In this document: piece after piece, positions 25,533 through 34,609 of the stretch | How positions within the stretch are numbered: the stretch's first letter is position 1 | Layout of the letters: every line of letters begins with the position of its first letter | From: Oscillospiraceae bacterium | GTDB taxonomy: Bacteria > Bacillota > Clostridia > Oscillospirales > Ruminococcaceae | Reading direction: 5' to 3' | Length of the DNA stretch: 48,720 nucleotides | Assembly (NCBI GenBank): GCA_022768245.1 | Contig: JALEMR010000037.1 | Span: 1-48,720, forward strand | Notes under the pieces: model-generated | Database searches by the model: none | What the model was told of the DNA's origin: nothing | The model's input: only the letters and a program-made list of their open reading frames with translations | Translations under genes and position numbers: made by a program

Positions 25533-27023
25533 TCATTCTGTCAGTCGTTCAAGTTCCTCAGCCATCTGTTTGATATTTTTGACCATGTATCCGAGATTTT
25601 CCGTACCTGCGCTGTTTTCCTCGATAGCAGCCGCTACGTGCTGCACAGCGCCGCAGTTGTTCTCAATGTTTCCGCTGACCGTTACAAGCTTATTTGTAAC
25701 ATTCTCTCCGTTTGCCGCAACGCTGCCCATTATCTTGTACATATCGGCGATATGTCCCGAGATATCGCGGTTTGAAACGCTTATCTGTCCTGCGGATATC
25801 CGCATCTGCTCCATGCTTTCCATACCGTCACGTGTAAGCGCGGCATTCTTTTCCATAGCTGCCACTGCGCCCGAAATGCTGTCGGTTACGCTGACGATTA
25901 TATCGCTTATCTCCGCAGCCGCAGACTTTGTCTGCTCGGAAAGCTCCTTTATCTCCGAAGCCACCACAGCAAAGCCGGTGCCGTTCTCCCCTGCATGCGC
26001 CGCTTCAACGGCAGCATTCAGCGCAAGGATATTGGTCTGCATGGATATCCCCGTGATAACATCGGAGATGTCCGCTATCTGCTTGGACTGCTCCGAAAGT
26101 CGGGAGATTATCTCTCTGCTCTCGTCGGTGCCCCTGCATATCTCGTTCATGCTGTCGGAAGCCGCCGTTATCTTGATATCGTTGTCGGCTGTTATCTCGT
26201 CGGAACGCTCCGCTGATTCGGCAATGCTCCTGCTCATTTCGGACAGGTCGTTCAGGCTCTTTGAGATAACGCTCATATTTTCTTCAACGGATTTTATGTA
26301 TTCTGAATTGGTCTCGCTGTCCCGCATAACGCTTTCCGATTCGTCGGCAATGCGGCGGTTGGCTTCCGCTGCAGCTGCGGATATCTTATCAAGCTCGGTC
26401 ACGGTATCGAGAAGCTTCTTTGAGACCTCCATGGATTTTTCCCGCATAAGCCTCTGCTGCTCTGCGCCCATGAGATTCCCAAGCATGTCGGCCGTTCTCC
26501 TGCAAAGCATGGTGAATATCGCCGAGACCGCATAAAGGCTCATTGCACGGGGAAGTATGCCGAACAACACGAGCCCCTTTACTGTGGTGAAATTATGGTC
26601 GGTAACAAAATCGAATTTATAAGCTATGCACTGTCCGACGGACACGCCGATAATGGTTATCACAAGAGAAAAATTATTCAGCTTTCCCGAAAAGTACAGG
26701 CTTGCGATAGCTATGGGATATACATACATGATCACTCCGTGATAGGACAGCGTAGCCGCTAACACAGAAGTAAACAGCATTGCGCAGATAACGATGACAT
26801 ACTTGACCCAGCCGTCGTTTATCTTCCTGACATTCACGATATAGGTAGGTATCAGAAGCAGCACGGCGCTCAGGACATAAGACGATATCATTACGCTGAG
26901 CGTAACGGTAAATATCCCCAGAATATCCAGCAGCACCACCGCCGCAAACACTATCAAAGTGATACGCATGACCTTTGCAGCCGCTTTGTTGGCGCTGCGT
27001 TCGTTTTCCGCTAAAAGTTCCAT
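25533..27023 (-). CDS. Methyl-accepting chemotaxis-type signalling protein
   Basis: This 496-residue protein has about six N-terminal membrane helices (to about 180) in place of the usual two helices around a periplasmic sensor, then a coiled-coil cytoplasmic rod. The highly conserved hairpin tip reads [20 protein letters not shown] followed by [15 protein letters not shown]. It would bind CheA and CheW. No che or fla genes lie in the window, so it may act in a non-flagellar pathway. GGAGGGG precedes the start. Confidence 0.92.
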   Translation of the reverse strand: MELLAENERSANKAAAKVMRITLIVFAAVVLLDILGIFTVTLSVMISSYVLSAVLLLIPTYIVNVRKINDGWVKYVIVICAMLFTSVLAATLSYHGVIMYVYPIAIASLYFSGKLNNFSLVITIIGVSVGQCIAYKFDFVTDHNFTTVKGLVLFGILPRAMSLYAVSAIFTMLCRRTADMLGNLMGAEQQRLMREKSMEVSKKLLDTVTELDKISAAAAEANRRIADESESVMRDSETNSEYIKSVEENMSVISKSLNDLSEMSRSIAESAERSDEITADNDIKITAASDSMNEICRGTDESREIISRLSEQSKQIADISDVITGISMQTNILALNAAVEAAHAGENGTGFAVVASEIKELSEQTKSAAAEISDIIVSVTDSISGAVAAMEKNAALTRDGMESMEQMRISAGQISVSNRDISGHIADMYKIMGSVAANGENVTNKLVTVSGNIENNCGAVQHVAAAIEENSAGTENLGYMVKNIKQMAEELERLTE

Positions 27024-27119
27024 AATATCCCCTCCATAGACTGTGACCCGTATATAACGGCTTGAATTATGTGGCTCTGCGTCTTTGCGTCCGGCTCTTA
27101 TTATGTTTTTATCGGCATA

Positions 27120-27296
27120 TCATACCGAAGTATGAACTGTTTTCTGCACCTTCACCCGAAGATGTTCGGCGCTGATTATATTCTCACATTTGCACTTCGG
27201 GCAGAACAGCGGGAAATTTATCAGCACTGTATCCTCCCGAAGCCTGACCCTTGTTTTCCCGCCGCACACGGGACATATTACCCACTTTTCTCCCAT
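27120..27296 (-). CDS. Small Cys-rich KTR-family protein
   Basis: A 58-residue protein. It starts MGEKWVICPVCGGKTRVR and continues to FPLFCPKCKCEN, giving two CxxC knuckles with the KTR motif between them, a likely zinc ribbon. The Cys-rich KTR family is common in Firmicutes and often found near conjugative elements. AGGGAG lies upstream of the ATG at 27296. It follows the STAS-like gene by 25 bases on the same strand. Its function is unknown. Confidence 0.82.
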   Translation of the reverse strand: MGEKWVICPVCGGKTRVRLREDTVLINFPLFCPKCKCENIISAEHLRVKVQKTVHTSV

Positions 27297-27321
27297 TGTC
27301 CGAATCTCCCTTCATCCGATT

Positions 27322-27720
27322 TTATACTTCCTCGCTCACAAGCCACTCCTTTGCCTTTTCAAAATCACGTGTAAAGAAAAGCGCAAAGGGAGCATTGCTC
27401 AGTGCCCTCTTGAATTTCCGCACAGCAGTGCTGTCAGCACCCACGATCGCCGCCCTTGTAAAACGTTTACAGCCGCTTACCGGCTTCTCGGAAACAGCGC
27501 CCACAAGCTCGTCGGTAACATCAGTCTCATCAACGTTTACCGCAATAAGTGACGGACGGGACGGACGGCAGAACTCCTTTGAATCGTTCACGAGCTTTTC
27601 TATGGCAAGGTCGGTATTATCATATATCCCATCCGGATGTTCAAACCATATTTCTCCCTCGCCGAAAAACACGCTGAACGACTTCTTTTTCAGACCGGGC
27701 AGTTCTTTGCTCTCATGCAT
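27322..27720 (-). CDS. Putative SpoIIAA/STAS-like small protein
   Basis: About 132 residues. A central LIAVNVDET strand and a C-terminal FARDFEKAKEWL-like helix (read FTRDFEKAKEWL) resemble the SpoIIAA-like STAS fold of DUF3478-type proteins, but the match is loose. An AAIVGADSTAVRKFKRAL segment lies between. The start at 27720, seven bases after AAAGGG, is preferred over the ATG at 27741. A consensus promoter lies 53 bases upstream. Confidence 0.6.
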   Translation of the reverse strand: MHESKELPGLKKKSFSVFFGEGEIWFEHPDGIYDNTDLAIEKLVNDSKEFCRPSRPSLIAVNVDETDVTDELVGAVSEKPVSGCKRFTRAAIVGADSTAVRKFKRALSNAPFALFFTRDFEKAKEWLVSEEV

Positions 27721-27772
27721 AATTAAACCCTTTATGCCCATTAAATAACTTTAGTTTTACATCACATGGTTT

Positions 27773-27801
27773 ATTATATCACATTATTGTGCCTTTGTCA
27801 A
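27773..27801 (-). promoter_or_regulatory. SigA promoter of the STAS-like gene
   Basis: On the minus strand TTGACA (27801-27796), 17 bases and TATAAT (27778-27773), exact consensus with the TGTGA extension. Two ATGTGAT direct repeats flank the -10 box. Confidence 0.87.
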
Positions 27802-27897
27802 GACATAAACCGACAATATCTTATGGCCGCATCGTTTTAAAGATGCGCAGTCAGACGAGGCGCTAAGGCGACAGACGGCGGTTTGAACGAGGTGACC

Positions 27898-28503
27898 CTA
27901 TTCCTTCTGAGGAACAGTGGTGCAGCCCTCCGCCTTCCCCGACTTTATAAGTGCGAGCATGGCAACAAAATCCTGGCTGAGCATATCCTGTATCTCGGTC
28001 TCGCCGAAGCGGCAGCCTCCCGAAGAGATAAGCGTACCTACACCATAGGTGAATATCCACGTGTGCTTGAATAAGAGCATGGCCTCATCACGGGTAAGTC
28101 CGTAATCCTTTCGAATGACGTCGATACACATATCGGCAGTATCTCCGAGAGTGGCAAAAATATCCTCAAAGCTTTTCACGTCGGAATTCTCGCTCATAAA
28201 CAGCAGACGATAAAGCTTCGGCTGTTCTACGGCAAACAGTATCATCTGCAGTCCCACCTGCTTAAATATCGGAGTAAAGCCCTCCGCTTTCCTTGTATAG
28301 CCTTCAAAGCGTTTCATGGCGGCCTTTCTGACCTCAGCATTCACCTCGTCCATGCTTTTGAAAACGGTGAATATCGGTCTTGCGGAGCTTCCCAGCGCTG
28401 CTCCCAGCTCTCGTGAGGTAAGAGCCTTCATTCCTTTATCGGAAGCGATCTTCAGCGCGGCTTCGATTATTTCCTCTCTTGTAAATTTAGGCTTTGGCGG
28501 CAT
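27898..28503 (-). CDS. TetR-family transcriptional regulator
   Basis: This 201-residue protein has an N-terminal TetR HTH (FTREEIIEAALKIASDKG then LTSRELGAALGSSARPIFTVF) and a helical ligand domain. GAAGGAT precedes the start. A perfect 7-13-7 inverted repeat overlaps its own -35 box, so it probably represses itself. Its other targets may include the STAS-like and KTR genes downstream, which have their own promoter. Confidence 0.9.
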   Translation of the reverse strand: MPPKPKFTREEIIEAALKIASDKGMKALTSRELGAALGSSARPIFTVFKSMDEVNAEVRKAAMKRFEGYTRKAEGFTPIFKQVGLQMILFAVEQPKLYRLLFMSENSDVKSFEDIFATLGDTADMCIDVIRKDYGLTRDEAMLLFKHTWIFTYGVGTLISSGGCRFGETEIQDMLSQDFVAMLALIKSGKAEGCTTVPQKE

Positions 28504-28537
28504 ATTATCCTTCTTTCTGAATCACTTGTTTTAAATC

Positions 28538-28566
28538 ATTGTAACACATCTCGCTCCATTTGTCAA
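28538..28566 (-). promoter_or_regulatory. Promoter of the TetR gene
   Basis: On the minus strand TTGACA (28566-28561), 17 bases and TACAAT (28543-28538), with the TGTGT extension. Confidence 0.82.
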
Positions 28567-28577
28567 GTACGGAGCGA
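28551..28577. promoter_or_regulatory. Candidate TetR operator
   Basis: TCGCTCC (28551-28557) and GGAGCGA (28571-28577) form a perfect inverted repeat across 13 bases that contain the -35 box. Confidence 0.6.
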
Positions 28578-28581
28578 ACAC

Positions 28582-28610
28582 AAAAAGACCGCCGAACCAT
28601 ATCGGCGGTC
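28582..28610 (-). terminator. Intrinsic terminator after the pseudokinase gene
   Basis: On the minus strand a 9-bp GC-rich stem (28610-28602 with 28595-28587) and a 6-base loop are followed by TTTTT. Confidence 0.88.
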
Positions 28611-28626
28611 AGAAATAACCTTAAGC

Positions 28627-30597
28627 TCAGTCCTCGGAATAGTTCTCGTCGATGATAAGCTCCTCGTCATCCTCTACGGAGCTGTCGGGATCGCTTTCCT
28701 CCCCTTCTTCATAGGGATATTCCTCGATATCATCGGGATCCTCGGCTTCGGTCTCCGTGACCGTTTCGGTTTCGGTCTCGGTCTCCGTTTCGGTCTCGGA
28801 AGTCTCCTCGGTAACGGGCGCAGGATTGTATGCCACATACACTATGAGAGTATCTCCGCTTTCAAGGTCAAGTATCTCGTCCTCGTCGGCGCTCACTCCG
28901 CAGACATAGCCGTCAGCATACTGGGACGTCTCATAGGAGACCTCCTCGTACTTGATGTTCTTGCCCTCCAGGAGATTGAAGTAATCCTTTGCCTTCATTC
29001 CCACGTATTCGGGCACCTTCACATATCTCGAACCGAGGCTGACCTTGATGTGAACATCAGCGCCTTCAGTGTAGCTTTCGCCCTTTTCGATGGACTGTGA
29101 GAAGATTATGCCCTTTTCGTTCTCCTCGTTGAATTCATACTCGGGAACAAATACCAGACTTGCATAGGTAGGCGAATTTTTGATGGTCTCATAATTCTTG
29201 CCCACAAGGTCGTTCATGATATAAACATTTCCCGAAGCGGAAATATTGCTCGTATTTTCCGTTTCCCCGCTTTCCACCTCGTTGAGGGTAGGCTGGGTAT
29301 TTTCCGTTTCGGCAGCCGACGTGGTCTGATAAGTAAGAGAGCTTGCCAGATCGTCGATATCGGCAAGGGGCTCGCCGTTGGTGGTGATACCGTTTGCTAC
29401 GCTGCTGCTGTTGTCATCGAGAGCTATCATAACGACCGCCATCAGCGTTATCATGACCACAGCCGTTGCAAATCCCACAAGAATGAATACCTTATGGCGT
29501 GACGGCTGAGTCTTCTTAGCCGAAGCCCCGCGGGGGGACTGCTTTCCGCTGCTCCTTCCGAAGCCCTCGGCGTAGGTCTCGTCGTTTGCATACTGTCTCG
29601 GAATGGAGATAGACTGTGTCTGGACTATCTTCTGTTCCTCGGGCTCTTCGAAAAGCTTAGTCACAAGCTCGGTAACGGTCTGTATCCTGTCATCGCTTCG
29701 AAGAGCAAGACCCTTCATGATAACATCCGACACCTTAGGCGGTATCGAAGAATTAAGGGACACAGGCTCGGGAAGAACATCATTTTCCTCTCTCGCCTGA
29801 GCCGATTCGGGGACCGAGCCCGTAAGCAGACGGTACAGAAGAGCAGATATGCCGTAAACGTCCGTCCATGTTCCCTGCCACTTGCCCGAGCTGTACTGTT
29901 CCGGAGCGGCATAACCGTCGTATATCTCGGAATTCAGTTCGGTTTCTGCGGTGCGTTCATCGGCAACGCAGAAGCCCGTCAGGATAAGCTCATCTCTGGG
30001 AGTCACTATAATGTTATCGGGACATATCCCCCGATGAACAAGACCAGCATTGTGTATCTGAGACAGCGTGGTAAACAGCGGCGGGAAAAGCTTTCTGACC
30101 TGTTCCCATGTGAGAACGCCGCCCAGTCCGCGGATATGGTCCGTCAGAAGTATCCCCTCGATAAAATTGAAGACCACATAGCCTGTGTTGTTATCTCCGA
30201 ACATATCCACAGCAGGATTGATATGATTGACATTGCGGAGCTTAGCCAGAGTCTTGTTGAGCTCAACGAACTCCGACATAAATGTCTTATACTGTGCAAC
30301 GGCATTCTGATTTACCGCCACCACAGAGCTGTCCTTAACTCTTTTGCAGAGTGTATCGGGCATATATTCTTTAATGAGCACTTTGGTGCCGTTTACGCTG
30401 TCGTAACCGATATAGACGGCGCTCTCACCGTTTCGGTGAAGGAGCTTTCCGGCAAGATAACGACCGTTCAGCGCTGTCCCGGGAGCAAGATAAGCGGTAT
30501 CATAGGGAGTTCCCGCGGAATAGCCGCATACGGGACAAACTGCGCCCTCGCTTTTGGGCTCCATACAGCCGGGACAAAGATTCAGATTCAGCTGCAA
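28627..30597 (-). CDS. Zinc-ribbon, pseudokinase, PASTA membrane protein
   Basis: About 656 residues. Order: an N-terminal zinc ribbon (CPGC...CPVC), a Hanks-type kinase domain (about 40-310), one membrane helix (about 370-393), two PASTA-like repeats outside (about 460-595), a Thr-Glu linker and an acidic tail. The ATP lysine is present in VLIKEY (Lys76), but HRD reads HRG (188-190), the DFG motif reads GFC (208-210), and the glycine loop is degraded. The protein is therefore predicted to be a pseudokinase. PASTA repeats usually bind muropeptides. An ATG at 30606 touches the AAAGGAGG site, so the TTG nine bases further is the probable start. It is monocistronic. Confidence 0.88.
   Translation of the reverse strand: MQLNLNLCPGCMEPKSEGAVCPVCGYSAGTPYDTAYLAPGTALNGRYLAGKLLHRNGESAVYIGYDSVNGTKVLIKEYMPDTLCKRVKDSSVVAVNQNAVAQYKTFMSEFVELNKTLAKLRNVNHINPAVDMFGDNNTGYVVFNFIEGILLTDHIRGLGGVLTWEQVRKLFPPLFTTLSQIHNAGLVHRGICPDNIIVTPRDELILTGFCVADERTAETELNSEIYDGYAAPEQYSSGKWQGTWTDVYGISALLYRLLTGSVPESAQAREENDVLPEPVSLNSSIPPKVSDVIMKGLALRSDDRIQTVTELVTKLFEEPEEQKIVQTQSISIPRQYANDETYAEGFGRSSGKQSPRGASAKKTQPSRHKVFILVGFATAVVMITLMAVVMIALDDNSSSVANGITTNGEPLADIDDLASSLTYQTTSAAETENTQPTLNEVESGETENTSNISASGNVYIMNDLVGKNYETIKNSPTYASLVFVPEYEFNEENEKGIIFSQSIEKGESYTEGADVHIKVSLGSRYVKVPEYVGMKAKDYFNLLEGKNIKYEEVSYETSQYADGYVCGVSADEDEILDLESGDTLIVYVAYNPAPVTEETSETETETETETETVTETEAEDPDDIEEYPYEEGEESDPDSSVEDDEELIIDENYSED
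28749..28800. repeat. Hexamer microsatellite coding for Thr-Glu
   Basis: Repeated GGTCTC/GGTTTC-like hexamers encode alternating Thr and Glu between the PASTA repeats and the acidic tail. Such tracts can change length by slippage in 6-base steps without shifting frame. Confidence 0.7.
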
Positions 30598-30661
30598 AAC
30601 CGACATCCTCCTTTGCAGACATGATTAGAAAGCATGCGTACATGCAATACTTCACTATACT

Positions 30662-30690
30662 ATAATAACAATTTCCGTCATTATTGTCAA
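30662..30690 (-). promoter_or_regulatory. Promoter of the pseudokinase gene
   Basis: On the minus strand TTGACA (30690-30685), 17 bases and TATTAT (30667-30662). Confidence 0.72.
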
Positions 30691-30848
30691 TCGTCTTGCC
30701 TAAATTGTATGCAAATTGTATACTAAAAGCCGCTGTTTGTTGACGTTTTGTTGTCAATCTGTAATCCTTAGCGGAAATTTCGGGGCGGATTGTCAGAAAA
30801 AGCCGTTAAACAGCGAAGTCCTATTCTGCGCATTAAACACTGTTTTGC

Positions 30849-30889
30849 AAAAAAAGACAGGAGAGCTTACCGAGGTAAAATCTCCTGCC
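30849..30889 (-). terminator. Intrinsic terminator after the beta-helix lipoprotein
   Basis: On the minus strand AGGAGA pairs with TCTCCT, with an inner TTACC/GGTAA stem, followed by seven T residues. Confidence 0.85.
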
Positions 30890-30908
30890 ATATGTTCTTT
30901 TTATGTTT

Positions 30909-32894
30909 TCACTTCATTCTTCCAAAGCCCTTTCCCGAGCCTGACGAATTAGATGTGACTATCCCGTCAACGTTGACGGTCTCGGACATATTTCCTGCCG
31001 AAATGGTATAGGTCTCGCCCTCTTCGATATCGGGGGACGAAAATATGATGTTCTGCCACTCCTTGGAGAAGGTGTGAGAAAGAATAACATTCCCCTCGCT
31101 GTCGGAAACGGTAAGCTCTTCTCCTGCGGCGACGGAAGTCCCGACAGTATGCACAACGGAATACTGCGCCGAGCCGCTGCCGAAGCCCTGTGCCATGCCC
31201 GCAGCTCCGCAGGCTATGATAACTCCTCCCGACACCTCGGCTGTGCCGTTGCAATCGAGAGAGCCGTTTCCGCTGTTGGTGGGACCGCTGACGTAGACCT
31301 CGCCGCCCTTGAGATAAAATGCGCCGTTTGAATCAATGCCGTCACCGCCCGCATTGAGCTCGGTAACGCCGCCGTTTATCTCGATATATACGCCGTCCTC
31401 GGATTCGAACATGTTCATTGAGCCCGAGCCGTCCGTTCCGTTAAAGCCGTCGTCGGAGGATACAGCCGATATATTTCCGCCGTTCACGGTTATGGTTTTC
31501 GCTTCGATACCCTCAAAGCTTTCCGATATGATGATATCCCCATCGGTGATAAGAAATGCACTGTCTGCGTGGATGCCCTGACTGCCCGCAGCGGCGTTTA
31601 CGGTACCGCCCGAGACGGTCACATTCCCGTTGGAATGGATACCGTCGCCCGCAGCGTCTATGGTCAGTTCTCCGCCCGAAACGGTCAGATAGGTCTCAGC
31701 CTTAATTCCCTTGGGCGCAGAGGACTCCTCCGAAGTCTCCGCCGAAGCCTGTCCCGCAGCGTCTGTGGCGGTGTCATCTCCCGGAACAAGAGACAGATCC
31801 TGCATATCCCCGCTCATCTCGGGCATTTCTCCGTTCATCTCTGGCATACCCTCGGGAGGCGTAAATTCTCCGTTTTCCGTCATTTTGTCATGCTTGCGGA
31901 AGCCGACGTCCCCGCCGTTTCCCTCGGGTCTTTCTCCGCCGAAGAATCCGCCTTTGCCGCCATTCTCGCCGCCTGTTCTGGGCTCGGCGTTCACATAGCC
32001 GCCTCCCGCGGTCAGGTCAAGGACTCCGCCGCTGATGTCCAGTGCCGCCGCAGAGGATATGCAGTTATCCTCCGAAACAACGGTGATATTTCCGCCGCCG
32101 ATGATTATATTGCCCTTATCCGCGTCCTCGGTGTTGGTGGACTTGATGCCGTCGTTGCCCGCCGTGACGGATATGCTTCCTCCGTCTATCTCCACCAGGT
32201 CCTTGCCGCAGATGCCGCTCGATGCGGCAGTTACGTTCAGAGTACCGCCGATGACCGCAAGATCGTCCTTTGATACGATTCCGTGCTTGTAATTTCCGTT
32301 TACGTTAAGGGTGCCCCCGCCGCAGATGATAAGGTCTGCCTTGGAGAAAATACAGCCGTCTAAATTGTCCCCGTCGGTATAGGACGCACTGTCGGAAAGC
32401 TTGTTATCCGTGCCGTCCTTCAGAATAAGATACACATTTTTCGCCGATGTGACAAGCAGCGCAGGTCCGTCTCCGCAGGAGATGTCCGCATTGTCAAGGA
32501 TCAGTCTGACATTTTCATCCTCGCTGCAGTTCACGGCTATCCTGCCATTGGATGTGATGCCCGATATGATATACTCTCCCCCTGCGGATATGGTGACAGT
32601 CCCGTCGGTATATGCTGCTCCCTGACCGTCAATAGCTGCGCCCGACTCGTCAAAGCTTATCTTTACTGCATTCTGTTCGTCATAGTCAGCCGATTTTTCG
32701 CTGTATTTTGCAAGCAGTACAGCGCTCTCACCCACAGTTTCCTGAGCCTTTTCGGTGCTTGCTGCTGCGTAGGCTTCCGACACTGCGGAACCGCTCCCCG
32801 TATTATCCGCTGCGGTATTTCCGCAGCCCGTCAGCGCCGCCGCCGATAATACCATAGCTGCGCTTATAACTGCAAATCTGTTTATCGAGTTCAT
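30909..32894 (-). CDS. Cthe_2159-family beta-helix lipoprotein
   Basis: This 661-residue protein has a signal peptide with lipobox LTGC (Cys at about residue 24). The rest consists of repeated short beta-strands of the type ISAGGEYIISG, LILDNADISC, LNVTAASSGICG and VEIDGGSISVTAGNDGI, which is the parallel beta-helix pattern of the Cthe_2159 family. The founding member from Clostridium thermocellum binds acidic polysaccharides. A Gly/Pro/Met-rich insert with GEMPEM repeats (about 320-380) splits the helix. It ends the VTC, DUF4956, lipoprotein operon, 21 bases after DUF4956, and probably sits on the outer face of the membrane. Confidence 0.87.
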   Translation of the reverse strand: MNSINRFAVISAAMVLSAAALTGCGNTAADNTGSGSAVSEAYAAASTEKAQETVGESAVLLAKYSEKSADYDEQNAVKISFDESGAAIDGQGAAYTDGTVTISAGGEYIISGITSNGRIAVNCSEDENVRLILDNADISCGDGPALLVTSAKNVYLILKDGTDNKLSDSASYTDGDNLDGCIFSKADLIICGGGTLNVNGNYKHGIVSKDDLAVIGGTLNVTAASSGICGKDLVEIDGGSISVTAGNDGIKSTNTEDADKGNIIIGGGNITVVSEDNCISSAAALDISGGVLDLTAGGGYVNAEPRTGGENGGKGGFFGGERPEGNGGDVGFRKHDKMTENGEFTPPEGMPEMNGEMPEMSGDMQDLSLVPGDDTATDAAGQASAETSEESSAPKGIKAETYLTVSGGELTIDAAGDGIHSNGNVTVSGGTVNAAAGSQGIHADSAFLITDGDIIISESFEGIEAKTITVNGGNISAVSSDDGFNGTDGSGSMNMFESEDGVYIEINGGVTELNAGGDGIDSNGAFYLKGGEVYVSGPTNSGNGSLDCNGTAEVSGGVIIACGAAGMAQGFGSGSAQYSVVHTVGTSVAAGEELTVSDSEGNVILSHTFSKEWQNIIFSSPDIEEGETYTISAGNMSETVNVDGIVTSNSSGSGKGFGRMK

Positions 32895-32915
32895 AATATC
32901 GTCCTTTCCTACAAA

Positions 32916-33587
32916 TCAGAAAAGCGCCTGTTCATCGGTAACGCTTATCTGCGAGCACATTATCTCAAGATTTCCGTTTCTGCATCTGAGCTCGTCAATT
33001 AGCTTTTTCTCATTGGCTTCATCAGCGATCTCTATATAGTATTTCAGCTTGAACAGACTTCCCATATTCGTGGTCTTGACCTGCACAAGCTCCCACTTTT
33101 TTGTGTATTTTTCGAAGATATCCCTGAAAACGCCGTCATATTCAAGATTTTCGGGGATAGTGATGTGAAGCTCCTTTTCCTTTGCTTTATTATTTCCAAA
33201 GGGCAGTATCGTGTAGAGCAGCTTAAGCAGGCAGACCGTCACCGCAAGAGCGGCAGCTATCCATATGTAACCCGTTCCGCAGGCAAGACCTACTGCCATT
33301 GCAAGGAACACTCCGCAGATATCTATGGCGCTTCCCTGAGCCGAGCGGAACCTGACCAGTCCGAAGGCGCCCATGACTGCGATACCCGTGCCCACGTTGC
33401 CGTTCACCAGCATTATGATGACCTGAACGATAAGCGGGATAAGTGCTACCGTTATCATATAGCTGCCCGATCTATGAGCTTTATATCCGAACGCGGCGGC
33501 GATAAGCGCTCCCAGTACAACGGAAGTCACTCCGCAGATGATTATCTCCTCGGCGGAAAAATTTGTTGTAAGAGTCTGATTAAGCAT
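32916..33587 (-). CDS. DUF4956 membrane protein
   Basis: This 223-residue protein has four membrane helices (about 15-140) with the family motif MGAFGLVRFRSAQGSA, then a cytoplasmic alpha/beta domain. DUF4956 genes commonly accompany VTC-domain and CotH or Cthe_2159-type genes. It overlaps the end of the VTC gene by 8 bases. Its function is unknown; it may anchor or feed the VTC enzyme. Confidence 0.9.
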   Translation of the reverse strand: MLNQTLTTNFSAEEIIICGVTSVVLGALIAAAFGYKAHRSGSYMITVALIPLIVQVIIMLVNGNVGTGIAVMGAFGLVRFRSAQGSAIDICGVFLAMAVGLACGTGYIWIAAALAVTVCLLKLLYTILPFGNNKAKEKELHITIPENLEYDGVFRDIFEKYTKKWELVQVKTTNMGSLFKLKYYIEIADEANEKKLIDELRCRNGNLEIMCSQISVTDEQALF

Positions 33588-34305
33588 AGCAGTTCGTCCT
33601 TTCGGAATTATAATTTATAAATTCTCTTTCGTAAGCCGATCCGTACTTTGAAAAGCTTCCGGGGTAAATGAAGAGTTCCGTCAGAATATGTGCAAACCAC
33701 ACGGGCATTGCATTGGGTATTTTCAGCTCCATGATATGTTCTCCGCCGTTCAGCAGCTTTTTGCCGTACACTCCGCTGCGCAGGTCGATATCCTCGGTGC
33801 GGTAGGTGATGTTCTCGTCAAAGGTCAGGCGGAAATCGGGGTCCTCGGCGGAATAGTACGCCTTTCTGTCGTAGCTTAAAAACATGGCAGGCTCAATTTC
33901 CCCGTAAAAATTGAGGAAGTATTTTATCTCACGTTCTATCTGAGAATCATCATCGGGAGGTATCTTCCCGTCAATGAAATCCACTGCACGGGACACGGAC
34001 ATATCCGTACGGCGCTTATAGACAACACCCTTGTATTTCTTTTTCAGCTCAAGAAACACCTTGGAATCGTCATCGGGGACACCATAGCTTCTGAGCCGCA
34101 GCTTTTCCTTGTACACAGGCTTTTCAAGAGAGCTTCTCACAAGCTGCCTGTCGGGGGTGTCATAGTAGATATTGCATATCGTGCTCTGGAAATATCTGTC
34201 CTTAAGGAAATATTTATCCAGATAAGAGCATATCCCGCGGTACTTTTCCTCGTCGAGGATATACTTTCTTTCAACACGCCTGAAAACATTCTGATAAGCC
34301 TTCAT
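33580..34305 (-). CDS. VTC-domain (polyphosphate polymerase-like) protein
   Basis: About 241 residues with the VTC tunnel-domain pattern: RRVERKYILDEEKY, STICNIYYDTPDRQL, KLRLRSYG, VFLELKKKYKGVVYKRR and MELKIP. In yeast Vtc4 the basic strands and a catalytic Lys/Glu set build polyphosphate from ATP. Whether bacterial members of this group make polyphosphate is not established. The ATG at 34305 is preferred over 34314, which is only two bases from the ribosome site. It starts the three-gene operon. Confidence 0.88.
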   Translation of the reverse strand: MKAYQNVFRRVERKYILDEEKYRGICSYLDKYFLKDRYFQSTICNIYYDTPDRQLVRSSLEKPVYKEKLRLRSYGVPDDDSKVFLELKKKYKGVVYKRRTDMSVSRAVDFIDGKIPPDDDSQIEREIKYFLNFYGEIEPAMFLSYDRKAYYSAEDPDFRLTFDENITYRTEDIDLRSGVYGKKLLNGGEHIMELKIPNAMPVWFAHILTELFIYPGSFSKYGSAYEREFINYNSERTNCYA

Positions 34306-34609
34306 AAGTACCATAGCCTTTCTGCGTATAATTTTACATAAATGTTACGCTGATTTGATTTTCTGTTTATAATTATAATAGCTTCAACTTAAATTTATCT
34401 TAAAACATAAGGCTCTTTTTTGAAAATGGTGTGAAATTCAAATGAAATACTATTGCAAATCCTGCGGAAGTATGGTATAATATTGGACAGTTGCTATTAT
34501 CGGACAGCTTTAAGCCGAAATATATGATTTTATATAAAAGCACATACATTCGGGCTTTTCCGCGATAAATATTCGGAACAGCGAATTATACATACAAAAG
34601 GATGATCAT
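34306..34609. other. Divergent intergenic region before clpS
   Basis: It contains the clpS promoter and a 120-base clpS leader with AAGCCGAA and TTCGGGCTT segments that could pair. TATAAT-like boxes exist on the minus strand near 34372 but without a good -35. No CtsR-type heptad repeat was seen. Confidence 0.5.
34453..34481 (+). promoter_or_regulatory. Promoter of clpS-clpA
   Basis: TTGCAA (34453-34458), 17 bases and TATAAT (34476-34481), with a TATGG extension. Confidence 0.8.

Larger units (their letters stand above)
30598..30908. other. Intergenic region upstream of the pseudokinase
   Basis: It holds the pseudokinase promoter, a tandem pair of AAATTGTAT (30702-30720) and the terminator of the downstream lipoprotein gene. 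Nothing else was recognised between 30721 and 30848. Confidence 0.6.
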
